DNA of 64,000 nt from NCBI GenBank assembly GCA_017409265.1, contig JAFQSY010000005.1, positions 17,724-81,723 of the forward strand, in the 5' to 3' direction. This DNA comes from Clostridia bacterium. Lineage in GTDB: Bacteria > Bacillota > Clostridia > Oscillospirales > Acutalibacteraceae. Position numbers and translations under genes: made by a program. The notes under the pieces are model-generated. The model was not told where the DNA came from and ran no database searches. It saw nothing but the letters and a program-made list of their open reading frames with translations. Shown here one piece after another: positions 17,151 to 23,830 of this stretch (positions within the stretch are counted from its first letter, which is position 1; every line of letters begins with the position of its first letter).

Positions 17151-17216
17151 GAAACTGCACAGGTCCGTTTTTAACGGACCTGTGCACTTTGATGTAAAAC
17201 AGTTTCTTTTTTATTT
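17151..17216 (+). terminator. Compound terminator after the cysK operon
   Basis: A 14-bp perfect hairpin (TGCACAGGTCCGTT 17156-17169 / 17173-17186) is nested in an outer stem GAAACTG (17151-17157) / CAGTTTC (17200-17206), followed by a long T/A-rich tract (TTTTTTATTTTATTT). Confidence 0.75.
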
Positions 17217-17222
17217 TATTTA

Positions 17223-17251
17223 TTGCCATATCCGTGCATATATGGTAAAAT
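17223..17251 (+). promoter_or_regulatory. Promoter of galM
   Basis: TTGCCA (17223-17228), 17-bp spacer, extended -10 TGG-TAAAAT (17246-17251). The GGAGG ribosome binding site of galM follows shortly after. Confidence 0.65.
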
Positions 17252-17279
17252 AATATAAATACACATCGGAGGTTAAACC

Positions 17280-18311
17280 ATGATAGTTAAAAATGTTTTC
17301 GGAACAACTGCAGACGGAAGAGCAGTTGACTGTTATACTCTTAAAAATACGTCGGGAATGGCGGTTGATATCATTACCTACGGCGCAACGGTAAACAGCA
17401 TTTATGCGTCCGATAAAAACGGCGTTTTTGCCGATGTTCTTGCGGGCTTTGATTCAATTGACGGCCACGAAAACTATTCCGATTATGAGGGAATGACTGT
17501 CGGCAGATATGCAAACCGAATTGCAAACGGCAAATTCAGCATTGACGGTGTTGAATATGAAGTTGAAAAGAATGAGAGGGGAATAACTTGCCTCCACGGC
17601 GGTGCAGAGCTCTCAACTGCTGTCTGGAAAGCGATTGTTATTGACGATAATTCGCTTGAAATGAATTACACGAGCCCCGACGGTGCGATGGGCTTTCCCG
17701 GCAAGGTCGATTTCAAGGTGACCTTCACTCTTCACGAAGATAACGCATTGAAAATTGATTATTATGCCGTAAGCGATAAAAAGACGGTTATTAACATGAC
17801 TAATCACGCTTATTTTAACCTTGCAGGTAAGGGCGATGTTCTCGGTCATGAGCTTATGATTAATGCCGATGCATATACTCCGATTGACGAAAACAGCATT
17901 CCTACGGGCGAAATCAGACCCGTTGAGGGCACACCTTTTGATTTCAGAGAGGCAAAGCCAATAGGCAGGGATATCGGCGCAGATGATGAGCAGATTAAAA
18001 TCGGCAGGGGATATGACCATAACTTCTGCCTTAATGACGGCGACGGCCCTGCGGCGGTTGCTTATGAACCCGAAAGCGGCAGATTGCTTGAGGTTTTCAC
18101 CGACCTTTGCGGCGTTCAGCTTTATACGGGTAACTTCCTTGACGGAACGATAACCGGCAAAAACGGTAATCCGCTCATTCAGCATGCGGGCTTCTGCCTT
18201 GAAACGCAGTATTATCCCAACACACCTAACATGCCTGAATTTCCGCAGTGCACCTTTGACGCAGGCGAAAAATTCAAATCCTGTACGGTTTTCAAGTTTA
18301 CGGTTAAATAA
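17280..18311 (+). CDS. galM: Aldose 1-epimerase (mutarotase)
   Basis: Interconverts the alpha and beta anomers of free aldoses such as glucose and galactose. The 343-residue beta-sandwich protein shows the standard series: ITYGATVNSIYA, DVLAGFDSIDGHENY, GRYANRIANGKF (sugar-binding Asn/Arg), CLHGG, NMTNHAYFNLAG with the catalytic His, and a C-terminal LETQYYPNTPNMPEFP carrying the catalytic Glu. Length is normal. GGAGG precedes the ATG by 8 nt. It stands alone with its own promoter, between the cysK operon and the two-component system; no gal operon is attached. Confidence 0.95.
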   Translation: MIVKNVFGTTADGRAVDCYTLKNTSGMAVDIITYGATVNSIYASDKNGVFADVLAGFDSIDGHENYSDYEGMTVGRYANRIANGKFSIDGVEYEVEKNERGITCLHGGAELSTAVWKAIVIDDNSLEMNYTSPDGAMGFPGKVDFKVTFTLHEDNALKIDYYAVSDKKTVINMTNHAYFNLAGKGDVLGHELMINADAYTPIDENSIPTGEIRPVEGTPFDFREAKPIGRDIGADDEQIKIGRGYDHNFCLNDGDGPAAVAYEPESGRLLEVFTDLCGVQLYTGNFLDGTITGKNGNPLIQHAGFCLETQYYPNTPNMPEFPQCTFDAGEKFKSCTVFKFTVK

Positions 18312-18354
18312 AATTATAAACTGTTTGTTATGACTGATGAGAAATGATGACGGA

Positions 18355-18468
18355 TGATGTTTTTTTGCTTGAAGGCGTATCGGCTATACGTCAAAAGTGA
18401 AAAAACATCAAATGAACATCGTATTATTAAGGGCGATTTACGAATCGCCCCTACATCGAAAAATGTTT
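18355..18468. repeat. Nested hairpins / REP- or MITE-like sequence
   Basis: The 306-base gap 18312-18617 holds no gene but two nested dyads. First, GATGTTTTTT/AAAAAACATC arms enclose CGTAT-CGGCT-ATACG (18376-18390). Second, GGGCGATT-TACG-AATCGCCC (18431-18450), followed by CTACA, lies between GAACAT and ATGTTC arms. The GGGCG...CGCCC(C)TACA pattern recurs at 12035-12058, and the CGTATCGGCTATACG hairpin resembles one at 49970-49984. Confidence 0.5.
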
Positions 18469-18575
18469 ATGTTCCGTCGCATTTATCACAGTCAGATTTA
18501 ATGATTTGTTCATTTTTGCGGCTTAAATGTAACAGATTATTATTTGCTAATTCATAAATTTGTTAAAAAATAGCG

Positions 18576-18581
18576 TATAAT
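18576..18581 (+). promoter_or_regulatory. -10 box of the regulator/kinase operon
   Basis: TATAAT at 18576-18581, 37 nt before the ATG of the response regulator. The -35 region is weak (nearest candidate TTCATA at 18551, 19 bp away), so activation by a regulator is possible. Confidence 0.45.
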
Positions 18582-18617
18582 TATAGATGTAGACAAAAAT
18601 AGGAGGGGGATATTATC

Positions 18618-19307
18618 ATGGCAGCAGAAAAAATTCTTGTTGTTGATGACGATACTAATATTTGTGAGCTTTTAAGACTCTATCTTGAAAAAGAGGGATA
18701 CGAAGTCGCTATTGCAAACAGCGGCTCAAGTGCCATTAAGATTTTTCAGGATTTTTCGCCCAGCCTTATGCTTCTTGATATAATGCTGCCCGTTCTTGAC
18801 GGCTGGCAGGTGTGCCGTGAAATCAGAAAGTTTTCGGACACACCCATTATCATGCTCACCGCAAAGGGCGAAACTTTTGATAAGGTGCTCGGCTTTGAGC
18901 TTGGCGCAGATGACTATGTTGTTAAGCCCTTTGATGCAAAAGAGGTTATGGCGAGAGTCAAGGCTGTTCTTCGCAGAAGCGGTTCGGCAGCACAGCCTGA
19001 TATCAAGGAAGTGCAGTATGATAAGCTCTCAATCAATCTCACAAACTATGAGCTGCGTGTTGACTCAAAGAAGGTTGACACTCCGCCCAAAGAGCTTGAG
19101 CTTATTTATCACCTTGCAAGCAATCCCAACAGAGTTTTCACAAGAGACCAGCTTCTTGATGAGGTATGGGGTTTTGATTATTACGGCGATTCAAGAACCG
19201 TTGACGTTCATGTTAAGCGTCTTCGCGAAAAGCTTGAGGGCGTTTCCGAAAAATGGGAGCTCAAAACCGTCTGGAGTGTCGGTTATAAGTTTGAAACCAA
19301 GGATTAA
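18618..19307 (+). CDS. OmpR/PhoB-family response regulator
   Basis: A 229-residue two-domain regulator. The receiver has the acidic pocket (VVDDD, residues 8-12), phospho-acceptor D54 in MLLDIMLP, the switch Thr in IIMLTAKG and Lys in VVKPF. The C-terminal winged helix carries LSINLTNYELRVD, TPPKELELIYHLASNPNRVFTRDQLLDEVWG and DSRTVDVHVKRLREKL ending VWSVGYKFE. AGGAGG is well placed before the ATG. The kinase gene follows 26 nt downstream and an HtrA protease gene after that, so the system may sense envelope or secretion stress, by analogy with CssRS-htrA of Bacillus; that is inference. Confidence 0.93.
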   Translation: MAAEKILVVDDDTNICELLRLYLEKEGYEVAIANSGSSAIKIFQDFSPSLMLLDIMLPVLDGWQVCREIRKFSDTPIIMLTAKGETFDKVLGFELGADDYVVKPFDAKEVMARVKAVLRRSGSAAQPDIKEVQYDKLSINLTNYELRVDSKKVDTPPKELELIYHLASNPNRVFTRDQLLDEVWGFDYYGDSRTVDVHVKRLREKLEGVSEKWELKTVWSVGYKFETKD

Positions 19308-19333
19308 TGCAGAGTTAACGGGAGTGTTTTAAG

Positions 19334-20830
19334 GTGGCAAAGAGAAAAAGCTCCGGTCTTTTCCGGAAATATTTTCTTGTTACAATTTCAATCATTCTTG
19401 CAAGCTTCGTCTTTTTGGGCGGAGCTCTCTTGCTTTTGGTATCAAAGCTCTGGATGGATGAAAAAAATGAGCTCCTGACCGAAAACAGTGTCAGCGTTGC
19501 GCAGAATACAAGCGATGTTCTCAAGTCTGATTATCTTACGAACAGCGGACGGGGCTCGGTTATCGTTATCTGTAACACTCTTCTTCAGATTTCAAATGCA
19601 ATTGAGGCGGATGTTTTTATAACTGACCTTGACGGCGATATTGTTTACTGCAAGGAAATACTTCAGTCAAACATGGCTCTTTATACGGGTAACTGCATTG
19701 TGCATAATCAATATAAAATCCCAAAAGATATTATGGATGCAGCTGTCAACGGAGTTCACAGGTCAACGGGAAATCTCGGCAATTCTTTGAGTGACATACA
19801 TTTTATCGTCAGCGCACCTATTGTCGTAAACGGTCAGACGGTGGCGGTTGTTTTCACAACCCAGCCGATTGTTGACGGTCTGACACCTTATATTATGGGA
19901 ATATTCAGAATGTTTTTCAGCGCGGTGCTGTTTGCGTTTGCGATAACATTCCTGCTTGTTTATCTTGTTTCTTACAGACTGACGAAGCCTTTGAGAGAAA
20001 TGTCGGCAGCGGCGAAGCAGTATGCAACGGGTGATTTTTCGAAGAGAATTACTATCAAGCACTCAAAAATCCGGATTTTCGGGCAGGACGAAACAGACGA
20101 GCTCATTCAGGCGTTCAACAGCATGGCGCAGGCGCTTGCGACCCTTGAAATGTCAAGAAGGAGCTTTGTTGCAAATGTTTCTCACGAGCTTAAAACTCCG
20201 ATGACAACCATCGGCGGCTTCATCGACGGAATCCTTGACGGAACGATAGAAAAGGAAAAAGAAGCGCAGTATCTGAAAATCGTATCGGATGAGGTCAAGC
20301 GACTTTCAAGACTTGTTACGGGAATGCTTAATATGAGCAAGTTTGAAGCGGGCGAGCTCGATTTGAAGCCCGTAAAGTTTGATATATCCGAAATGCTGTT
20401 CAGAACTCTTCTCGGCTTTGAGCAGCTTATAGATAAAAAGCATATCGAAATCAGAGGACTTGAAACTATGGCGGTCAACATTCTGACTGCCGATAAGGAT
20501 ATGATAAACCAGGTTATTTATAACCTTGTTGATAATGCCGTTAAATTTACTCCAGAGGGCGGATATATTGAGGTCAGCTCAAAATCCGATTCGGAAAAGG
20601 TTATTATTAAAATCCGCAACAGCGGAAAGGGCATTCCGAGCGAAGAAATCGACAAGATTTTTGAAAGATTCTATAAAATTGATAAGTCCCGAAGCTATGA
20701 TGTCAAGGGTGCGGGAATGGGTCTTTATCTTTGCAAAATGATTGTTGAGCTTCACGGCGGTCAGATAGCGGCGAGAAGCGAAATCGGAGAGTATGCGGAA
20801 TTTATCTTCCAATTACCGATTAACGGATAA
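19334..20830 (+). CDS. Sensor histidine kinase (HAMP-HisKA-HATPase)
   Basis: A 498-residue membrane kinase partnered with the regulator upstream. Transmembrane helix 1 spans about residues 14-37 and helix 2 about 187-213, enclosing a ~150-residue extracellular sensor domain. A HAMP linker follows (SYRLTKPLREMSAAAKQYATGDF), then the phospho-acceptor box NVSHELKTPMTTIGGF with H284, the N box (QVIYNLVDNAVKFT), G1 (IRNSGKGIPSEEIDKIFERFYK) and G2 (GAGMGLYLCKMIVELHGG). The start is GTG 19334 with GGGAG about ten bases upstream. The sensor region has no recognisable named domain. Co-location with htrA suggests an envelope-protein or cell-wall signal. Confidence 0.92.
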   Translation: MAKRKSSGLFRKYFLVTISIILASFVFLGGALLLLVSKLWMDEKNELLTENSVSVAQNTSDVLKSDYLTNSGRGSVIVICNTLLQISNAIEADVFITDLDGDIVYCKEILQSNMALYTGNCIVHNQYKIPKDIMDAAVNGVHRSTGNLGNSLSDIHFIVSAPIVVNGQTVAVVFTTQPIVDGLTPYIMGIFRMFFSAVLFAFAITFLLVYLVSYRLTKPLREMSAAAKQYATGDFSKRITIKHSKIRIFGQDETDELIQAFNSMAQALATLEMSRRSFVANVSHELKTPMTTIGGFIDGILDGTIEKEKEAQYLKIVSDEVKRLSRLVTGMLNMSKFEAGELDLKPVKFDISEMLFRTLLGFEQLIDKKHIEIRGLETMAVNILTADKDMINQVIYNLVDNAVKFTPEGGYIEVSSKSDSEKVIIKIRNSGKGIPSEEIDKIFERFYKIDKSRSYDVKGAGMGLYLCKMIVELHGGQIAARSEIGEYAEFIFQLPING

Positions 20831-20926
20831 TTTCAATATTTTTGAAATTATATTAAATCAATGTTCAAATCAGCGTAACAAACGCATGTTAAAATAAATC
20901 CATCAACAACATCGGAGGCAAAACTC

Positions 20927-22456
20927 ATGAACGAAGAATTTGAAAACAACATCGGTAAAGAGGAAGAGAATATTACCGAACAAGAAAACGAAATGATTCC
21001 CGAGACCGTCGAATCGGTTTCAGAAGCGGCAGAAGAAGAGATTCCGAGCGTTGAGGCACAGCAGGTCGAAGAGCCTGAACAGAAAGAGCCCCAACAGACA
21101 TATTACGGCTACACACAGAGCAGCTATAATCAGAGCTACGGCTCATATCAGCAGAATAATCCCCGACCGAATTATTATTCATATCCGCAGACGCAGCCCG
21201 ACAACTCGTCAAACACCAAAAAAGATAAGAAGGGACTTAAGGTGTTTGTCGCATCAATCGCTTTGATTCTGGTTTTTGCTCTTGGCTTCGGAGTTGCATC
21301 AATAAATAAATACTCCGATAACGATAAATCAATAGTTTCATCGGATAAAAAAGAAAAAGGCGACGGACCCGAGCTTAAAATCAACGAATCTCCCGTAACA
21401 CCAACAAAGGTTTCTCTTGGCGGAGTGCTTACTCCTGCCCAGATTCATGCAAAGCTCAGCAAGAGCAACGTCGGTATTGTTGTTTACACTCAAAACTCAA
21501 ATTCCTCGGCAGGCGAAGGCTCGGGAATTATTATGGGTGAGGATTCAACGGGAACTTATACCTATATCATCACCTGTGCCCATGTTATCAACGATGCAGG
21601 TGTCAGCGTCAGAGTGCAGACGGAAAACGGCATAACCTATGATGCTGAAATCGTAGGCTTTGATACAAGAACAGACCTTGGTGTTCTCAAAATCAAGGCA
21701 AAGGGACTTCCTGCAGCAGAGTTCGGCGACTCAAGCTCTCTTGTTGTCGGCGACCCTGTTTATGCAATAGGCAACCCCGGCGGAATTGAATTTTTCGGTT
21801 CTCTCACGGGCGGTTTCATCTCTGCGATTGACAGACCCGTCAGCAGTGAAATCGGATATACCATGAAGTGCGTGCAGCACAGTGCGGCAATCAATCCCGG
21901 CAACTCGGGCGGTATGCTTGTCAATGCTTACGGTCAGGTTATCGGTATTAACTCGCAGAAAATCGCTGCAACCGATTACGAGGGTATGGGCTTTGCGATT
22001 CCCATCACCTCTGCAAAATCAATAATTGAGGATTTGATAAATTACGGCTATGTTCCCAACAGACCCAAGCTCGGAATAACCTATTATCCCGTCAGCGCAA
22101 GTGCGCAGTACAGCATGATTGCGCAGATTAAGGGTCTTCCCGCAGGCACACTTATCATCAACGATATCAGCAGCGACGGTTCGCTTGCAAACACCGAGGC
22201 AAGAAAGTATGACATGATTACAGCGGTTGACGGCAAGCCTCTCACAACTGCCGATGTTCTTCTTGAAAAGATTGACAACGGCAAGGTCGGTGATAAGATG
22301 ACCCTTACTCTTTGCAGAGTCAACAGCAACTATTCGATTGATGAATTTGATGTTGAGGTTACTCTTGTTGAGGATAAGGGCGGCTCGGAGCCCGTAACAA
22401 CAACCCAGGCATATTATATCGACCCGTTTGAATATTTCAATCAGTTCGGATTTTAA
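20927..22456 (+). CDS. HtrA/DegP-like membrane-anchored serine protease with PDZ domain
   Basis: A quality-control protease of the cell surface. The 509-residue chain has an acidic, Gln/Tyr-rich cytoplasmic N-terminus (residues 1-100), one membrane helix (about 104-126), then a trypsin-like domain with catalytic H219 (ITCAHV), D250 (DTRTDLGVLKI) and S327 (NPGNSGGM), and a C-terminal PDZ domain (about 385-480: KLGITYYPVS, GTLIINDISSDGSLAN, YDMITAVDGKPL). ATCGGAGG precedes the ATG. The gene is 96 nt behind the histidine kinase with no terminator between, so it may be co-transcribed or controlled by that system. The long low-complexity N-terminus is typical of Clostridia HtrA proteins. Confidence 0.93.
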   Translation: MNEEFENNIGKEEENITEQENEMIPETVESVSEAAEEEIPSVEAQQVEEPEQKEPQQTYYGYTQSSYNQSYGSYQQNNPRPNYYSYPQTQPDNSSNTKKDKKGLKVFVASIALILVFALGFGVASINKYSDNDKSIVSSDKKEKGDGPELKINESPVTPTKVSLGGVLTPAQIHAKLSKSNVGIVVYTQNSNSSAGEGSGIIMGEDSTGTYTYIITCAHVINDAGVSVRVQTENGITYDAEIVGFDTRTDLGVLKIKAKGLPAAEFGDSSSLVVGDPVYAIGNPGGIEFFGSLTGGFISAIDRPVSSEIGYTMKCVQHSAAINPGNSGGMLVNAYGQVIGINSQKIAATDYEGMGFAIPITSAKSIIEDLINYGYVPNRPKLGITYYPVSASAQYSMIAQIKGLPAGTLIINDISSDGSLANTEARKYDMITAVDGKPLTTADVLLEKIDNGKVGDKMTLTLCRVNSNYSIDEFDVEVTLVEDKGGSEPVTTTQAYYIDPFEYFNQFGF

Positions 22457-22464
22457 TTAAACAA

Positions 22465-22585
22465 ACAAAAAACGCCGCCCGGAAGAGCGGCGTTTTTTGT
22501 GAAAAATGTTATGAAGAGTTAATTGGCAACTCCTTTTTAGGAGGAAGAACTTAATATGTTTATGCGGTTAGCTTTAACTAACTGC
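22465..22585 (-). ncRNA. Candidate small regulatory RNA (~120 nt)
   Basis: On the minus strand a consensus promoter (22592-22620) is followed after ~120 nt by a strong terminator (22467-22498, U tract on this strand too). Predicted transcript: a 5' hairpin GUUAG-UUAAAG-CUAAC, then a linear stretch with UUCUUCCUCC, a perfect anti-Shine-Dalgarno sequence partly held in CUCC-UAAAAA-GGAG, then ~35 unpaired bases and the GC terminator. No convincing protein frame is on this strand. This is the standard layout of a trans-acting sRNA that masks ribosome binding sites. It is isolated from both neighbours by terminators. No Rfam family is recognised by eye. Confidence 0.6.
22467..22498. terminator. 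Bidirectional terminator between htrA and the candidate sRNA
   Basis: AAAAAACGCCGC (22467-22478) pairs with GCGGCGTTTTTT (22487-22498) over CCGGAAGA. Both strands have a U tract, so it ends htrA on the plus strand and the sRNA on the minus strand. Confidence 0.92.
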
Positions 22586-22591
22586 ATAAAC

Positions 22592-22620
22592 ATAATAACA
22601 TACAGTTAAGGTTTTGTCAA
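22592..22620 (-). promoter_or_regulatory. Consensus promoter of the candidate sRNA, with dyad at the start site
   Basis: Minus strand: TTGACA (22620-22615), 17-bp spacer ending TGT, TATTAT (22597-22592), an extended -10. A 15-bp inverted repeat with one mismatch (22557-22571 / 22578-22592) begins at the -10 edge and covers +1, so it may be an operator as well as the 5' hairpin of the RNA. Confidence 0.75.
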
Positions 22621-22633
22621 CACTTATTTTCAA

Positions 22634-22667
22634 AAAATTAACGGACGTAAAAACGTCCGTTAATTTT
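22634..22667. terminator. Terminator of the CPBP protease gene
   Basis: A 15-bp perfect stem AAAATTAACGGACGT (22634-22648) / ACGTCCGTTAATTTT (22653-22667) around AAAA, overlapping the stop codon of the minus-strand gene. On that strand it is followed by a short T/A tract. Confidence 0.8.
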
Positions 22668-23685
22668 ATCCGAATGAAACAAAATTTGATGTTATGCTTA
22701 TCATCATAAGCAAAGCGATTATCATGGGAAGGGTAAAGATGAATGTGCGTATTTTTTTCTTTTCCGTCATTGCCGTGAATGAAGGCATAAGCTTTCTGCG
22801 GCGTTTGAGAATAACAAAGACAACCGAGCCGAGAATGGTAATTGCATAAATCGCCGCCGTGATTGCAAGATAAACATTGTCAACGGTCTGAACATCGCTT
22901 ATATCTGCCACGATAAACTCAATAATAACCGAGTAAAGATTATTGCAGAAGTGAATAAGAACGCCGGTCCAGATGCTATTGGTTATGCAAACTGCGTAGC
23001 CGATGCCGATGCCCGCAATAAGAGCAAAGGGCGCCTGAATGAGATTGCCGTGCATGACGGCAAATATCAGAGCGGATGCGAGAATTGCAAATTTATCGCC
23101 GTATTTTCTCAAAGGCTGAAGAATTACGCCTCTAACCGCAAATTCCTCAACAAGGGCAGGCACAACAGCAATCGAAATCGCATAAATTATTCTGCCGGGA
23201 ATATCGGAGGGAGGAGAATATTCGGGAGCAGTAAGCGTAACTCCGCCCGATTCCATCATGCTGACGAAAATGCTTGTAACATAATTTCCTGCAAGGCAGA
23301 TAAAGAATCCGAGGCAGGATGCCGAAAGCATCAGCGAAATGCTGACGGGTCTGTCAAAGCTGACCGCAGGTTTGTTTGTCTTTTTTGAGAGAAAATATCC
23401 GCCGATTCCGAAGGGAACAAGTATTCCGAGAACAGAAAGAAAAACGGTAACAACGCTTTGCATCGTCAAATCATTCTGATAAATTTCGCCAAGCGGAGAA
23501 AGATAGATAATGATTGACAGAATGTTCTGAACAAGCACATATGCGATAACGCTCAATCCTGCAGTAATGCTTATTCTTTTTATCTCTTTTTTCTCGTTTT
23601 CCTGCTGAACGTATAATGATGCCTGCGGGTCATAAAAATCGTACAAATCATCACCGACTTTGTTGGTTTTTTGCAATTCAACCAA
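22666..23685 (-). CDS. CPBP-family intramembrane metalloprotease
   Basis: A multi-pass protease of the CaaX-prenyl-protease/bacteriocin-processing (ABI) type. Of 339 residues about eight segments are membrane-spanning. The family motifs are intact: motif 1 VEEFAVRGV (E180, E181, R185), motif 2 FAVMHGN (H212) and motif 3 VLIHFCNN (H245, N249). The predicted start is TTG at 23685, only ~5 nt behind the expected transcription start and without a ribosome binding site, so the true start may be elsewhere in the first ~20 codons; nothing conserved is lost either way. In Gram-positives such proteins process signalling peptides or give self-immunity to bacteriocins; no precursor peptide is adjacent, so the substrate is unknown. 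Confidence 0.85.
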   Translation of the reverse strand: MVELQKTNKVGDDLYDFYDPQASLYVQQENEKKEIKRISITAGLSVIAYVLVQNILSIIIYLSPLGEIYQNDLTMQSVVTVFLSVLGILVPFGIGGYFLSKKTNKPAVSFDRPVSISLMLSASCLGFFICLAGNYVTSIFVSMMESGGVTLTAPEYSPPSDIPGRIIYAISIAVVPALVEEFAVRGVILQPLRKYGDKFAILASALIFAVMHGNLIQAPFALIAGIGIGYAVCITNSIWTGVLIHFCNNLYSVIIEFIVADISDVQTVDNVYLAITAAIYAITILGSVVFVILKRRRKLMPSFTAMTEKKKIRTFIFTLPMIIALLMMISITSNFVSFG

Positions 23686-23696
23686 AATTTTTTATT

Positions 23697-23725
23697 ATTA
23701 TACCGCAATTTTCTAACTCTTACAA
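23697..23725 (-). promoter_or_regulatory. Promoter of the CPBP protease gene
   Basis: Minus strand TTGTAA (23725-23720), 17-bp spacer, TATAAT (23702-23697). The expected +1 falls near 23690, giving almost no untranslated leader before the TTG start at 23685. Confidence 0.7.
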
Positions 23726-23757
23726 GCATTTTAAATTAATGAACTGTTAAAAATTTG

Positions 23758-23786
23758 TTGTAATAAATTAATTTTTAGTGTAAAAT
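23758..23786 (+). promoter_or_regulatory. Promoter of glgP
   Basis: TTGTAA (23758-23763), 17-bp spacer, TAAAAT (23781-23786), then a 45-nt leader ending in an AGGAGG ribosome binding site. Confidence 0.65.
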
Positions 23787-23830
23787 TATAAAGTATAGTT
23801 TTTATAGGTAATTATAGGAGGATGAAATAA

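Noticed and set aside
22556-22609. 17-codon plus-strand frame with AGGAGG over the sRNA region
   Set aside because: No promoter on this strand after the htrA terminator; the frame is formed by the two arms of the inverted repeat, and the minus-strand promoter/terminator pair explains the region better.
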